Shown here one piece after another: positions 45,824 through 57,091 of a stretch of DNA of 64,000 nucleotides. Position 1 is the stretch's first letter. Every line of letters begins with the position of its first letter. Under the pieces are notes generated by a model. The model did no database searches. It was not told the DNA's origin and saw only the letters and a program-made list of their open reading frames with translations. The translations under genes and the position numbers were made by a program. Origin of the DNA: Schistosoma mansoni (lineage: Eukaryota > Platyhelminthes > Trematoda > Strigeidida > Schistosomatidae). Location: positions 5,917,734 through 5,981,733 of the forward strand of contig NC_031499.1 in assembly GCF_000237925.1 (NCBI RefSeq), read 5' to 3'.

Positions 45824-47248
45824 ACTTTACATCGTTCTTCATTGATCACTGTGATCGTATTATGTGACTAGACATCTGTATGCTGTTGTACACATGAATC
45901 TGTAGTGTGAAATTATTTTCCATATAAACAACATCTCACATTCATTCTGATATATTCTTATATTTATTCGAGTGTCCACTGTGATCTGTAGTGTTTCACA
46001 TCTATGTGAAGTCATTGATGTTCGTTGGGTTTTACAGAGTCCTGACTGCTTCATTTTAATAACCTGTGTGTCTGACCGGTTCAAGAGATTGCGAATACCA
46101 CGAAGTAGTTTTATTGTGAGAATGACGCAATCGTGTGTGATTTTGAGTTGTTAGGTTAATTCAACACTGTGATGCAGGTCACTTGTTCGATCTGAATTCA
46201 GGTGACATATTTTCGTGTTCGACGTATGACCAGGAGGCGGCTTATGTGGTGTAGACTTCAACTGGCTACACTCAGACAGTATTATGTGAAGCGATATTCG
46301 AATTGATGGTCTAATTTGTTGATATTCAAATCGTGAAATAACATATGATTGTTGTTTTATTATCTGTGAACATCGTTGTATTAACGTCTGCAGTGGTGAG
46401 TAGAACCATTCTTACACTTCATTAGAAATAAATGATGCTGGCGATGTTGATGAACAGGAAATAGTTCTTGATTCATTAATTCAGCTTGACACTGACCATC
46501 ATAGCTTCAATGTAAATCGCATTCGCAATAACTTGTTACTGTGCGAAATAAAGTAGAGCGAATTATGTTCCGATCCACAACTTTTAACTTTCAAATGTTT
46601 AGGCCAATCACCTCACTGTGCGTACAAGTTGAACAGAATAAGGTAATTTGTAACTAATGAACAGTGTACATTACTGATTAAAAGAGTGATATTTTAGATA
46701 TGCAATAACAAACATTTGACTGATAAAAATAGTAACAATATTATTAGAAACTCAAGTATTATCCGTTTCCATTGTAGTTCAAGTTAATGTTCACCGTAGT
46801 AAAATGAGCGATTACTGTTGACAGTGATGTAAATCAAACGTCATGTATTGTGATGATGTACTGCTTAGCATTCCAGTTAAAACGAACTATGTATGTTGTT
46901 CACGTCAGAGTGCAGTCATGTGATTGTAGTGTTGCTTTGTCGATTTTATATGAACAACATTGTTAACCACTGTCAGATGATCATTGTCAGGTGACTCTTT
47001 GAATCCACCGATTTCCATCGATTTCACAAAACTATCAATATAGGTGTTGACAAGTATCCGATTATGTAAGTGTAACATAGTCAGTGGTTTAATGCATTTG
47101 AAGTCATAACAAGTGAGACTGATATTTTACACATCCACTCTGTTGGTCAGTGAGTGATCTACAAAATTTAAAATTTAAAAATTTTAATCATGTCTAATTT
47201 GTGTAAATGGTTTGGTAGACGAGAGTGTGCTTTACTGCACGATCAGAT
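45824..47248. other. Right arm downstream of Prx1, non-coding
   Basis: Mirrors 31740-35141 apart from the left-arm insertions. Contains AATAAA at about 46550 that could serve Prx1 as a distal polyadenylation signal. No other gene seen. Confidence 0.5.
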
Positions 47249-47955
47249 CTAATATCCTGCATTAAATATTGCTGTAACTGAACGGATTAAAAAAACCCAT
47301 CAACTCTCGTTCACCTCATTCGAAATTTGTATACTTTACATGGTCCAGTATTAGTTGCTTGGGAGTTGCATAAGAGATTGAAATCGGCTTCTCTGGAAAT
47401 GCCGAAATCTTTATTGAACTGTATGCTTCTTTTGCCATGAATGTAAGGATATGAGCCACAATATTGAAATCATCATCATCTTCTTTGATCACAGTCCATA
47501 TTTCTAACCTTACCATGTAATCCCCAAAAGCATCAAAATCTAAATTTATGTCCAACGTTGCAACACAGGCTCAATCCTGACGCCAATGTGATAATTAGGA
47601 GTATTTGAATTATAGTATAAACTAGGAATCCCAGAAATAACTCAGTTTAATCAAGAAGTAATAGATGAACGCGAACGAATGTACTGTATTTGGAATTCGA
47701 AATCAAGCACTCATCAAGTACAAATGAATCATTGGTTCATATAAACACCACAGTATTGTATGGTATGCAAAGTGCTGTTTTGTGATACAGGTTTCATCTT
47801 GGTACAAATGTAAAAGAAGTCATTATGAGTGCACACTATCACAGTATCAGAGAGTGAGGTTGCATTTGATTATCATTCGAATAGTGGTTTGGTGATGCCA
47901 AGTTGACTACTTGGTTGTGTTAGTTGACTTTTAAACATACTTCCCACTGCTAACA
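47249..47955 (-). mobile_element. Gypsy-type LTR plus gag fragment, right arm
   Basis: Inverted copy: LTR 47955-47587 (369 bp, as in the left arm), primer-site-like TTGGCGTCAGGATTGAG, gag frame 47555-47316. The 79-codon gag frame is identical to the left arm at protein level. The sequence between LTR and gag ATG differs at several bases from the left copy (GGATTGAGCC here, GTGATGGAG there). Confidence 0.6.
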
Positions 47956-48564
47956 TCTCCACTCACACTAGTGAGGTGTTGCTTGCTAGGCCGAAACGGC
48001 CATTAAGTGCTTTCAGGTTCTCAATGGTTTTCTATTCTTGATCGGTTCATGATCTTAATTATAACCGTCGTTTTCAGTTCATATACATTGCAGTGCATCG
48101 TTTGCCAAATTAAATTAGACTTATTTCAAATCGAAAGATAGAGAAGCTCAATATAAGCTAGGCTGGAATCGATTTTATCATGAGTGAGACAAGTGAAAAG
48201 AACACGCGTTAGTAATCAGACCACACATGGGAAGAGAACGTGTTCATGGATTAGTTAATTAATTCTCTCGTGTAATATAAATGTGTGCACCATTGGTAAA
48301 TTATTGATCGGTCGAGTTTTATGCCGATAATCGAATGAATGGAAGAATGTTAACAGACAGGCACATCACTATATACTAACGTGCAGATACAAGTCAGTCA
48401 ATAGTCTATGTATTAATAACACAAAAACAGTGTACTATTACCCACTGTTTAATTTTAGTATCAATTCTAATATTTTGACTAATAACTTTGTACTAACTCA
48501 CTATTCGGAAATGGTTTACAAATTAACGTGATGTTAATTAGATGAACAGTCAAGGTTGAGGCAA

Positions 48565-48960
48565 CTGATTGTTATTTTATGAATTACTTATTCGCTGTAT
48601 GGTTATCAGATTTTAGCGAGGTAGTCTATAATTTTCGTTTCAAATACTTTTGACTGATCCTACACGTGTTCTTGTTCACTACAAGTGGAGTTCAACCGGG
48701 CCTGTTGTGAGATAGTAACCCACGGAAGACAATGGTGGATGTGTCGTTCAATTTCAAGGATTGTTTGGAGTTGGTTGCCGGTCGACTCAATGGTCTAAAG
48801 GTTAAGCGTTCATACGCGCGAGACTAATAGGTTCTCAGTTCGAATCTCACCAGGTGGAATTGTGGATGCGCACTGCTGAGGAGTCCCACAATAGGACGAA
48901 ACGGCCGTCCAGTGCTTTCTTCAATTGACTAATGATTTCAACTATATATAAACAATTTGA
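48565..48960 (+). repeat. SINE-A copy, full, plus strand
   Basis: 5' body (AGTGGAGTTCAACCGGGCC, GACAATGGTGGATGTGTCG), A box (CGACTCAATGGTCTAAAGG), B box (TCAGTTCGAATCTCACC), then the hammerhead and tail (TTCAATTGACTAATGATTTC). It begins just outside the right border of the inverted duplication. Confidence 0.8.
48870..48915 (+). ncRNA. Hammerhead ribozyme, SINE-A type, intact core
   Basis: GCACTG stem I, CTGAGGAG, stem II GTCC/GGAC with loop CACAATA, GAAA, CGGCCG stem III, GTC, CAGTGC. Predicted cleavage after 48909. All conserved residues are present. Confidence 0.87.
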
Positions 48961-49671
48961 ATATATGTTGAAAGAAAATTCGCTACATAATTGCCATTGA
49001 CGATTTTTCATTGTGTAACAGTTTTATTACTGAATAAAGTAGTAATTTGTATTATGACTAAAATGAAATTAACATTCTATTCATTACTTATATCAACTGA
49101 ATAAAAGTACATAATTACTTCTAACAAAAATCTATATCGGATTTTATGACACTCGGAACAATCTAGTTGTCGCTCACTAATACAAGATTGTTTTTTTATT
49201 GAGCGACATTGTAAACGACACGTAGCTTGATAGATAGATAAATAGATAGATATATAAATAGATAAATAGATAAATGGTGTGGATAGTGTTGGGGCGATCC
49301 TGAAAATTTCTCGCAATCGACATGACAAGCTCAGGAAACATTAAGAAGCATTTTATCCAATCAGCGTTTGATTAAAAGTTTTACTAGAAATATCGCAAAA
49401 ATGAAAAGTCACATGATTGGCTGATTACTACACTGCTACTATGTTTAGTAGTATTATAGAATTTTCAGAAAAACTCAAAGACTTCTAAAATACTATAAAA
49501 ACCCTATATTTTTGTACATAATGGAACCTTTGGAGTAAAGTGCTTCCCTCATGTTTTGTGCCTTTTCTTTCATGTTCAAATCGCTGTGTAGTTCTAGCTT
49601 GGGGGTTACGAAACTAGCTTAGGATCCGAATATAGCGTTCAATCAGTAAGACATATCAGATAGATAATGCG

Positions 49672-49882
<211 letters not shown>

Positions 49883-50193
49883 CCTTGTATTATATTGACC
49901 AGGTAACGATATTACATTTGTTCATTTAGTCACAACTAATTACTCAATCTTTTTTTTGTTTACTCTAGAATTCTCTTTAGATAAATTTAAGCATAACAAT
50001 TGATGATATTGAGTGTGTACATTTGTATCTGTCCAATAGTTACCATACTTTCTATACTCTTCTAAATGATTGGTTGCTAACTGAAATAATTTCATTTCAT
50101 TTTATAAATATTTAGTTTATTAAATGGATATTTAATTCAAGGATTCAATTTAACCATCTTGTTATCCTGGAAACTGGATAATATAAATAAATA

Positions 50194-50295
50194 ATGAAAA
50201 AAAATAGTTTTTGGTTTAATGATTGGTTGGATAGACAAACATTTCTTATTTTGACATTAGAATGGATGATAGCTACTATAACATTTTATATTATT
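50194..50295 (+). CDS. Candidate first coding exon, membrane protein
   Basis: ATG at 50194 with an in-frame TAA two codons upstream opens 34 codons (MKKNSFWFNDWLDRQTFLIL, then a hydrophobic run ending ITFYII). It ends at a strong donor GTAAGT in phase 0. The hydrophobic end looks like a membrane segment. It would join in phase with the candidate exon at 56374. I do not recognise the protein. Confidence 0.35.
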
Positions 50296-50394
50296 GTAAG
50301 TTTATTTGTTGAATTTCAATTTGTTTGAATAGATTCATATTATTATCTAAAATCACTGAATGACTTTAGAAAATAATGAAAAAGTTATTTTAAT

Positions 50395-50865
50395 AGTTGA
50401 GATCATAAATCATGAATTGAAGGTAGACCACCATGGAAGACCATGAAAGTACTGGTTGGCCGTTTCATCCTATTGTAGGACTCCTCAGCAGTGTGCATTC
50501 ACGATCTCGCCTGGAGAGATTCGAAACCAGGACTTATCAGTGCCGCGCGTGTGAACGCTTGACCTCTAAACCATTTAGCCGGCCAGCAACCAACGATGTT
50601 AATGCCTAACTTCAACTAATCCACGAAATTGAGCGACACATCCACCATTGTCTTCAGTGGGTTACTATCTCACAACATACCCGGTTGAACTCCACTGGTC
50701 AGTGCTTCTCACTAGAATTCCAAGAAATACCTCTTGAAGTCAGTCACTAGTGAACATATGTTGAAAAAGTTATTGTAAACCTATAAGTATTTAATAATTT
50801 ATTCAATTGACTCATGATTTCAACTATGAAATATACTAAATCTCCACAAAACCCCTTCTGATAAT
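50395..50865 (-). repeat. SINE-A copy with both inverted ends
   Basis: Minus-strand copy from TTTTAATAGTTGAGATCATA through the tRNA-like region (GAGATTCGAAACCAGGAC, AACCATTTAGCCGG) and 5' body. It closes with the inverse end (GACTCATGATTTCAACTATG, CTAAATCTCCACAAAACCCC). The hammerhead has GTC changed to AAC (lost U16.1), so cleavage is not expected. Confidence 0.75.
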
Positions 50866-51204
50866 TAATATCATCCTAATATGGAATACAGGCGAGACTA
50901 TAATTTATGGATGAATCAATGAGATTTATTTATTCACATGATTAAATAGAGTTTTGACATAATAACTGATGTTAGTTTGTAATGAAATCTCTAGCTTAGA
51001 GATTTCTAATCCTAACTTCTAATTCTAAATCCTAATCCATATTCCACACATTAATTTATAACCCTATTTTGACCCTGGTAAACAGATGAATTTCTCCAAG
51101 GTCAAGGTCAAAATTTGTCTATAGATTATAGTCTCACCCGGATATCTCATCTGTTCACATTTACAAACCTACTAGGGATCAAACAAAAGACCATTAAACC
51201 TCAC

Positions 51205-51400
51205 CCCATCACACAAGCAATTGACTATCAGGACTCAGTAGCTGAGTGGATAACGTGATGGCGTTTGAGGCGAACGGTACTGGGTTCGAGTCCCAGAGTG
51301 AACAACAAGCCTGGAATGCAGGTACATCCAGCTGACGAGTCCCAAATAGGATGAAACGCGCGTCTTGGATTCCACTGATAGCCACTATCCTTCTTTGCTT
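51205..51400 (+). repeat. SINE-B copy, plus strand
   Basis: tRNA-like head with A box (CAGTAGCTGAGTGGATAACG) and B box (CTGGGTTCGAGTCCCAGAG), then the hammerhead, then the TGATAGCCACTATCC end. Confidence 0.85.
51321..51374 (+). ncRNA. Hammerhead ribozyme, SINE-B (Sm-alpha-like) type, intact core
   Basis: GGTACATCCAG, CTGACGAG, stem II GTCC/GGAT, GAAAC, GCGCGTC, TTGGATTCC. This is the classic schistosome hammerhead layout with stem I loops for tertiary contact. Predicted cut after 51364. All core bases are present; stem II closes with a G-U pair. Confidence 0.88.
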
Positions 51401-52129
51401 AAAAAGACCATTAAGTTTGATAATAAACGCTTAGACTTTAGACTGATGATCTACATTATTTACTTCACTTTATTCACAATGTTGTACGATCATCATTTAT
51501 TGCTACTTGAACTATATTTCTAATGGCCTTTAACTAGAATTCGGATAATGGTTACCTTTATTTTATACTCCGTATATTAATTGAATAGAGTTCATATATT
51601 GTAACTAGGAGAATATACACGTTTATACTAATAAAATTTTCCATATTTTATATGGTTTTTAACACAAATCTGAATTAATCGTATGAACTATCAATATGAC
51701 CTGTTCAATGGATGAGTGAACTGAAATCATTAAAACTCTATTGCAGCTACATAACATTATTTAATGCATATCATTCGTATCCCTTCACATGACTACCAAT
51801 TTATGGACAATGTAGCTAATCAGTTTTTCTTTGTTCAAAGAAGTTTTTAAAAGTTTTTCAAAGTAAGGATCTTTAGTTGCGATCACTAAACATAAGCAAC
51901 TATAAATGTTCAGTATTTCTATCAACAAAAGTTCATGATCATCGAGATCTTGAATCATTCTCGTAATCTTCATCGTCTTCATAGAACAATGTAATTTACT
52001 TGAAAATGGTTGCTTTTTTCACATTTTATCTGTACACAAGCCCCTAACATCTCTAAATCATCCTGAATGATTTCATCCCAGACTTAATAGGTCATATTCA
52101 CATGGTATTGTTTGTTTGTTCATTCACAT

Positions 52130-52390
52130 TGTTGTTTCAGTACGGGAAATGATCAGTTTCTTTTAAGCATATATGCATCCTGTGCAGATTGCCTGGATAT
52201 TACCTTCAGTCACAAGCTTTATAAGCAAAGGTGGATGCTAGCTAGCAGTACAATCAAGGACGCGCGTCTAGTCCTTTTTGGGACTCGTCAGCTGGAACGT
52301 CAATAACAGGATGCAGGTATATCCAGCTGACGAGATGAAACATACGTCCTGGATTCTACTGCTAGCCACTATCCACCCTTGCTTATAAAA
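52130..52390. repeat. Rearranged SINE-B pair (inverted ribozyme ends)
   Basis: 52205-52300 carries a minus-strand ribozyme end (TTGGGACTCGTCAGCTGG, core GAAA changed to TAGA). 52303-52390 carries a plus-strand one lacking stem II (CCAGCTGACGAGATGAAAC). The two face each other like a foldback. Confidence 0.6.
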
Positions 52391-52734
52391 CTTAATAGGT
52401 CAGTTTTTCAACAAAGCATCCACACTCAAATATTCACATAAATAATATGAGCATCAGAGTAAGAATACAGTTCATGTGAATTTCAGTAATTATTGATGAT
52501 CAGTAATTGGAGACATATTAATGAAATAACACAAAATCAAACACATTTGTATAAATACATCTCTCATTTATGTCTCTATCTTCACCTACTTAATGCTTTT
52601 CAATTACTCCTAAAATGTCATTGACATTAGCACTGAAGTAAATGAGAACAAAAGTGAGAACAAATGAATATAGTTGGATACAAAATTACAGAAGATCTCA
52701 CTAATGTATGAGAAACATACAGTACATACTTCAC

Positions 52735-52995
52735 TTAGTATTTTTTGTTTGAATCTTCCCATTGATGCTTAAGACTGAAACTGTTCACCCCAATGCACAA
52801 GCAAGTGGCTATCAGGATTCAGTAGCTGAGTGGATAACGCGATGGCGTTTGAAGCGAAATGTACTGGCTTCGAGTGCCAGAGTGAACATCAACTCTGAGG
52901 TGCAGGTGCATCCAGCTGACGAGTGCCGAATAGGACGAAATGCGCGTCCTGGATTCCACTGCTAGCCACTATTCATCTTTGATTATAGTAAATAT
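52735..52995 (+). repeat. SINE-B copy, plus strand
   Basis: Body (GTTTGAATCTTCCCATTGATG), tRNA-like head (CAGTAGCTGAGTGGATAACG; GGCTTCGAGTGCCAGAG), hammerhead and CTGCTAGCCACTATTCATC end. Inserted with the SINE-A fragment into the first copy of the long direct repeat. Confidence 0.85.
52905..52957 (+). ncRNA. Hammerhead ribozyme, SINE-B type, weakened
   Basis: CTGACGAG and GTC present; GAAAT in place of GAAAC and a G-G mismatch in stem II. Predicted cut after 52948 if active. Confidence 0.6.
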
Positions 52996-52999
52996 TATA

Positions 53000-53096
53000 G
53001 TTGAAATCGTGAGTCAATTGAAGCTAGACAACCATGGAAAACCTGGAAACACTGGACGGCCGTTTCATCCTATTATGGGACGATATGGCAGTCCCA
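53000..53096 (-). repeat. SINE-A 3' fragment
   Basis: Only the ribozyme-end portion remains: GTCAATTGAAGCTAGACAAC, CACTGGACGGCCGTTTCATC, then broken inside stem II. Together with the adjacent SINE-B it interrupts one copy of the long direct repeat. Confidence 0.65.
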
Positions 53097-54105
53097 TACT
53101 TAATTTGCAAATGTAAAAAAATCGTCTTAAAATTTACTCTACCCTCATTTTCACAACAATCATTCACTACACTATTCTCTTTTTATTTTCTTCGATATTC
53201 TCAACATACTACTCCCAGGTATCTCACTTTCGATTGATGATACATACTACTTATATACCTGTCAACATCAGTAGCACACACCACATTTCTATGAATTATA
53301 CAATGAGACATTGTCTACTACTAGTGATCATTATAAATTCTTTGGTAAATTTATCAGACATATCAAGTGAATATTGCATAACTTCAAGAAAACTATTCTA
53401 TTCTAATCCATAAAAGTTATTTCAAGTTCATATTGATTGATTTAGTAACAATGGATGTTTTCAACATTTGCTTAGAGAAAACTAGTCAGATAATCATGAC
53501 CTAATTAGTATAGATAGATGATAAATAATGTGCTTAGAGTGTTAGGAATGTATGTAATCAATGTGTCAATACGAACTTTATCAATTTCATAACAATGTTC
53601 ATCTTCCAAATAATTCATTTTCTTGGTGTTATGGTTAAAATGAATTGATTTATTGTTGAGTTGATTTATGTGCTAATGAGATTGAATCGTAAGACAGGAG
53701 AGTCGTTTCATCAATCTGATCTGAGTATTGATTAATTCTCTTAGGATTTCTATCTAGTACCAATGATACTCCACAGATCAATGATACGATAATAGTGAGA
53801 TAACACTCTAGAATAAAAGAGAGCGATCACTGATGCACAATCCATTTTCCCATGATCGCTAGCTTGACAGCCAGAATAAATCACAACACAGAAAGCAACT
53901 AGCTTTTAATTATTTTGTTCGAATTCATAAATCACTCATTTAGTAATATAGAATAGATTTCTGACCATACAAATATTTAAGAAATCTCAACCTCACCATA
54001 ACTGCACTATAAGTGGGAGGTCTGCAAATGCCCTGGTACATCAATGGAGTGGAGAATTATCCCTCCCTTCCGAAGTGCTCACACATGGTCACGCGTATAC
54101 AGACA
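53097..54105 (+). repeat. Long direct repeat, copy 1
   Basis: Matches 59690-60675. About 675 bp (53231-53910) appear identical to 59799-60465 except one base; the flanks on both sides fall to roughly 80%. The homology continues to the left of a SINE insertion as 52634-52730. Contains TATATACCTGTCAACATC, shared loosely with repeats at 4.5 and 40.2 kb. Confidence 0.9.
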
Positions 54106-54480
54106 CTCCCACAGAAGTCCTACTCACAACCTTCTCTCAGTTGGGTTGTTGTTTTCAGAATTGAGAGGACGATAAGTGAATTTCCATCTATTTAATCGGG
54201 CTGGTGGATGTGAAGGATCCACCTAAGAGGGTTGGTAAACCCTGATTCCAAACCGATGGTGTATATGTGCTCCATGTTCTTGACGGAATAAATGGCGTGA
54301 GAATCAATCGTTGATCACCGGTCGCCATGGGACTGCATCTCCCTACGTTGCTCCACTTCCTCGTGGATCAGACATTTAAGTAGAAGGCCCGGAGTTTGGT
54401 CCCCCAATGATAACCACCCTGGTAGTATCATAGCCTTCACACAAATAAATGAAATAATAATAGTTTTTGTGTGGCGCTTT
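54010..54480 (+). repeat. Family R copy, diverged
   Basis: From GTGGGAGGTCTGCAAATGC through GGACTGCATCTCCCTACG to TTTTTGTGTGGCGC. The sequence is more diverged than the left-hand copies. Its 5' ~100 bp belong to the direct repeat shared with 60.58 kb. Confidence 0.7.
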
Positions 54481-54792
54481 CACAGTTATTCATACTGTGA
54501 TTAAAAAAACAACTAGTCAATAGGGATTTGACTACAGTCGAAGCTTTAGCAATCTTCCAATTCAAGTTTATTCTCTGCTTATAAAAACGATTTATTCAAT
54601 ATATTATTCTATCGTGACCTTAAAAGTCTTCCTATCTAATGTCATTATTCCTTTGAAATTAATTATTATGAAACCATTTATTTGTTCAGTTCTTAATAAT
54701 CACCAAATGTATAGTTGCCTCTCATACTTACAATGCTGTCGTTTTACAGTTCACAAGTTAAAATAAATGGAAGTTTCGATTTGATTCACGAA

Positions 54793-55130
54793 TTGATCTT
54801 AGTTGAACCACAATTAAAAACCTGGAAACAGTGGACGGCCATTTAGCCCTGGTATGGGACTCCTCAGTAGTTCATATCCGCTGCTGCGCACTTGAGAATC
54901 GGATTCAGGACTCTCATTTTCGCATGTTAACGCTTAACCTGTAGAGCACTGACCTGGAATCCAACGATGTTCGTGTTTAACTTCAATTATTTCACAATAT
55001 TTCTCAACTCTTAACGATTGGTTGCGATGAACCACTGTCGCATAACCGACGTGGATTAAACCTCACTGTTCACAGCTCATTGTCTCCAAGAGTTACATCT
55101 TGAAGCTATTCACTGGTGAACATATGATCA
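54793..55130 (-). repeat. SINE-A copy, diverged
   Basis: Layout as other A copies, with GAAA changed to TAAA in the hammerhead and decayed A/B boxes (GAATCGGATTCAGGACTC; GAGCACTGACCTGG). Confidence 0.65.
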
Positions 55131-56039
55131 ACATTAGTGTAGGATGCTTGTAGAGATCGTAGAATTTTCAAAGTTTAAATGTTATAACTAAACCATACTG
55201 ACGGCCTTATGTGAATTTGAAAGACTGTTGAGATTAGCTTGTTGCAGGGAACAATGACTTGACTGTTTCGTATTTTGGAAGAATGGGATAATGATACTTT
55301 TGTGGAATAAACTGTTAAAGTCAGTGTCTTAGGGTTAATAGCTAATGCTTAGGAGTATAAGAGTCAGGAGCTACGGTATCGGAGTTTCAATGTTAAGAAT
55401 GGAGGTTTCGGAGTTGCAGTTTATTGAAATTAAAATAGTTTGATTTCTAGATTTAATTATTGATAATCAATAATTTTAGTGATTATTTTAAAACTATTAA
55501 TCTACTGTAACTTTACTATTGTTCTAAACTTTGGAGCTCTTTCATAAATAATGGACGCTTTAACGCTCACTTTACGAACGTGAATTATTATTTTATTGGG
55601 ATTTTCATTTCTCAAACACTCATTGCGTCTAAACTCAACAAAAGTACCATTTTCTATTCAGAGAATCTATCCTGAGCTTAATGATCGGTAGTTATTGTAA
55701 GGTCAGAGAAATATCACTGAGCCTCACTTAAATCAGCCATCAAGCTGAAACTTCTCTATCTTGTACAACTGACCACTGAACATTGATCCACTGTTACTAG
55801 ATGAGCATAAGCTACTTCTGTTCCATCCACAAGTACTCCATTGGCTACTATTGATTGGTTGATCTCAAGGTCACCCTTCCAAATCATGTAATAATACCGT
55901 TGGCATATTATAGTTTTATCTTACAAACCATGAATTGATTTTGGCGAGATCACTCTTGAAAACTTGAGATCGCACAAGTTAGGGAAATTTCCTTTTCCTT
56001 CCGAACTCATTTTTTTCAAAGCCTGTTTCTTAACAACAA

Positions 56040-56335
56040 TTGTTGAAGATGGATAGTGGCTAGCAGTGGAATCCAGAACGCGTGTTTCGTCCTGTTTGGG
56101 ACTCGTTAGCTAAATGTACCTGCACCTTAGAGTTGATCTTCACTCTGGGACTCGAACCCAGTAACTTTCGCATCAAACGCAATCGCGTTATCCACTCAGC
56201 CACTGAGTCCTGATAGCCACGTGCTTGTGAATGGGGTGAAGTTTAAATTCATTTAGTATTGTTTGTTTAAATCTTCCCATCGATGTGTTAGGACTGCAAC
56301 TGGTCAGTCTCTAATTGGCCACTATCCATCTTTGC
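56040..56335 (-). repeat. SINE-B copy
   Basis: Ribozyme end (AGATGGATAGTGGCTAGCAG; core CTAACGAG, so G5 lost), B box (GGGACTCGAACCCAG), A box (ATCCACTCAGCCACTGAG) and body. It ends 39 bp before the candidate exon at 56374. Confidence 0.8.
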
Positions 56336-56373
56336 TTACTTTACAAATTGCATAAATTCTTTTTTCTACTTAG

Positions 56374-56533
56374 ATAATGGCAACACGAGATATAATTGGA
56401 CCAATTGCTTTATTATTTGAATCACTAGAGAATTTATTTCATGGGATCATTAAAACTGTAGATGAACAATATATCAAATCAAACGTTGATTTTACTGGTG
56501 ATGAACCTCGATTTTTATTTCGATTACTTCGAG
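56374..56533 (+). CDS. Candidate internal exon, unknown protein
   Basis: 160 nt between TTTTTTCTACTTAG and GTAAAT, phase 0 to 1. Reads IMATRDIIGPIALLFESLEN through DFTGDEPRFLFRLLRG. Codon use and the acidic/hydrophobic pattern look like real coding sequence, and no dispersed repeat overlaps it. It could follow the exon at 50194-50295 in the same gene (phases agree). Product not recognised. Confidence 0.45.
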
Positions 56534-56689
56534 GTAAATTCTACAGCGTTATTTTTAAAGTGTTCTCATTTATGAGTATATGAAATGATATTTAAAGGTT
56601 CCCGTTTAATGTGTATGATAGGAGTAAAAGTACACTTACAATATTGAATGTAATGTTACATTTAGTTTGGTTTTTAACTTTCTGTATAA

Positions 56690-57091
56690 GGCGGAAACCA
56701 GGAGAACTACGAAGGCATCATCCAGAAGATACACCTGTTTATTAACAGTTGTCTACGCAAAATACTTCGGATACGTTGGCAAGACTCTCTCAGCAACAAC
56801 CTACTGTGGGAGAACAAACCAGATTTCAGTGGAGGAAGAAATCAGGAAGAAGCGCTGGAAGTGAATAGGACACACAACGAGGAAATCACCCAACTGCGTC
56901 ACAAGGCAAGCCCTCACATGGAATCCTAAAGGCCAAAGGAGAAGAGGAAGACAAAAGAGCACATTACGTCGAGAAATGGGGACAGACATGAGAAGAATGA
57001 ACAAAAGTTGGATAGGACTGGAAATAGAGGTCCAGGACAGAGTGGGTTGGAGAATGCTGGTCGGAGGCCCATACTCCATTCGGGGGTAACA
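56690..57091 (+). mobile_element. RTE-like retrotransposon C-terminal fragment
   Basis: Plus-strand sequence reads (with frameshifts) ETRRTTKASSRR / [58 protein letters not shown] and [17 protein letters not shown]: the C terminus of an RTE-clade LINE. It stops at the usual end (TAACAGGCG). It lies about 160 bp after the candidate exon at 56374-56533. Confidence 0.75.

Larger units (their letters stand above)
30135..48546. repeat. 18.4-kb inverted duplication (imperfect palindrome)
   Basis: Left arm 30135-~39640 and right arm ~40740-48546 are inverse complements. Matching points: 30135/48546, 31125/47555, 36877/43530, 38634/41795. Sampled stretches: about 330 bp around 36910-37240 against 43160-43500 are identical; the outermost 250 bp differ at roughly 3%. 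Differences: left-only insertions at 31433-31739 and ~32300-34389, a gap in the left arm, and GAT repeat number. Spacer ~1.1 kb. Confidence 0.93.

Noticed and set aside
50413-50500. Active hammerhead in the SINE-A copy at 50.4 kb
   Set aside because: The cleavage triplet GTC is AAC on the ribozyme strand, losing U16.1.
51230-51300. tRNA gene
   Set aside because: A and B boxes are tRNA-like, but the sequence is the head of SINE-B, recurs at several sites, and continues into a hammerhead instead of ending with an acceptor stem.
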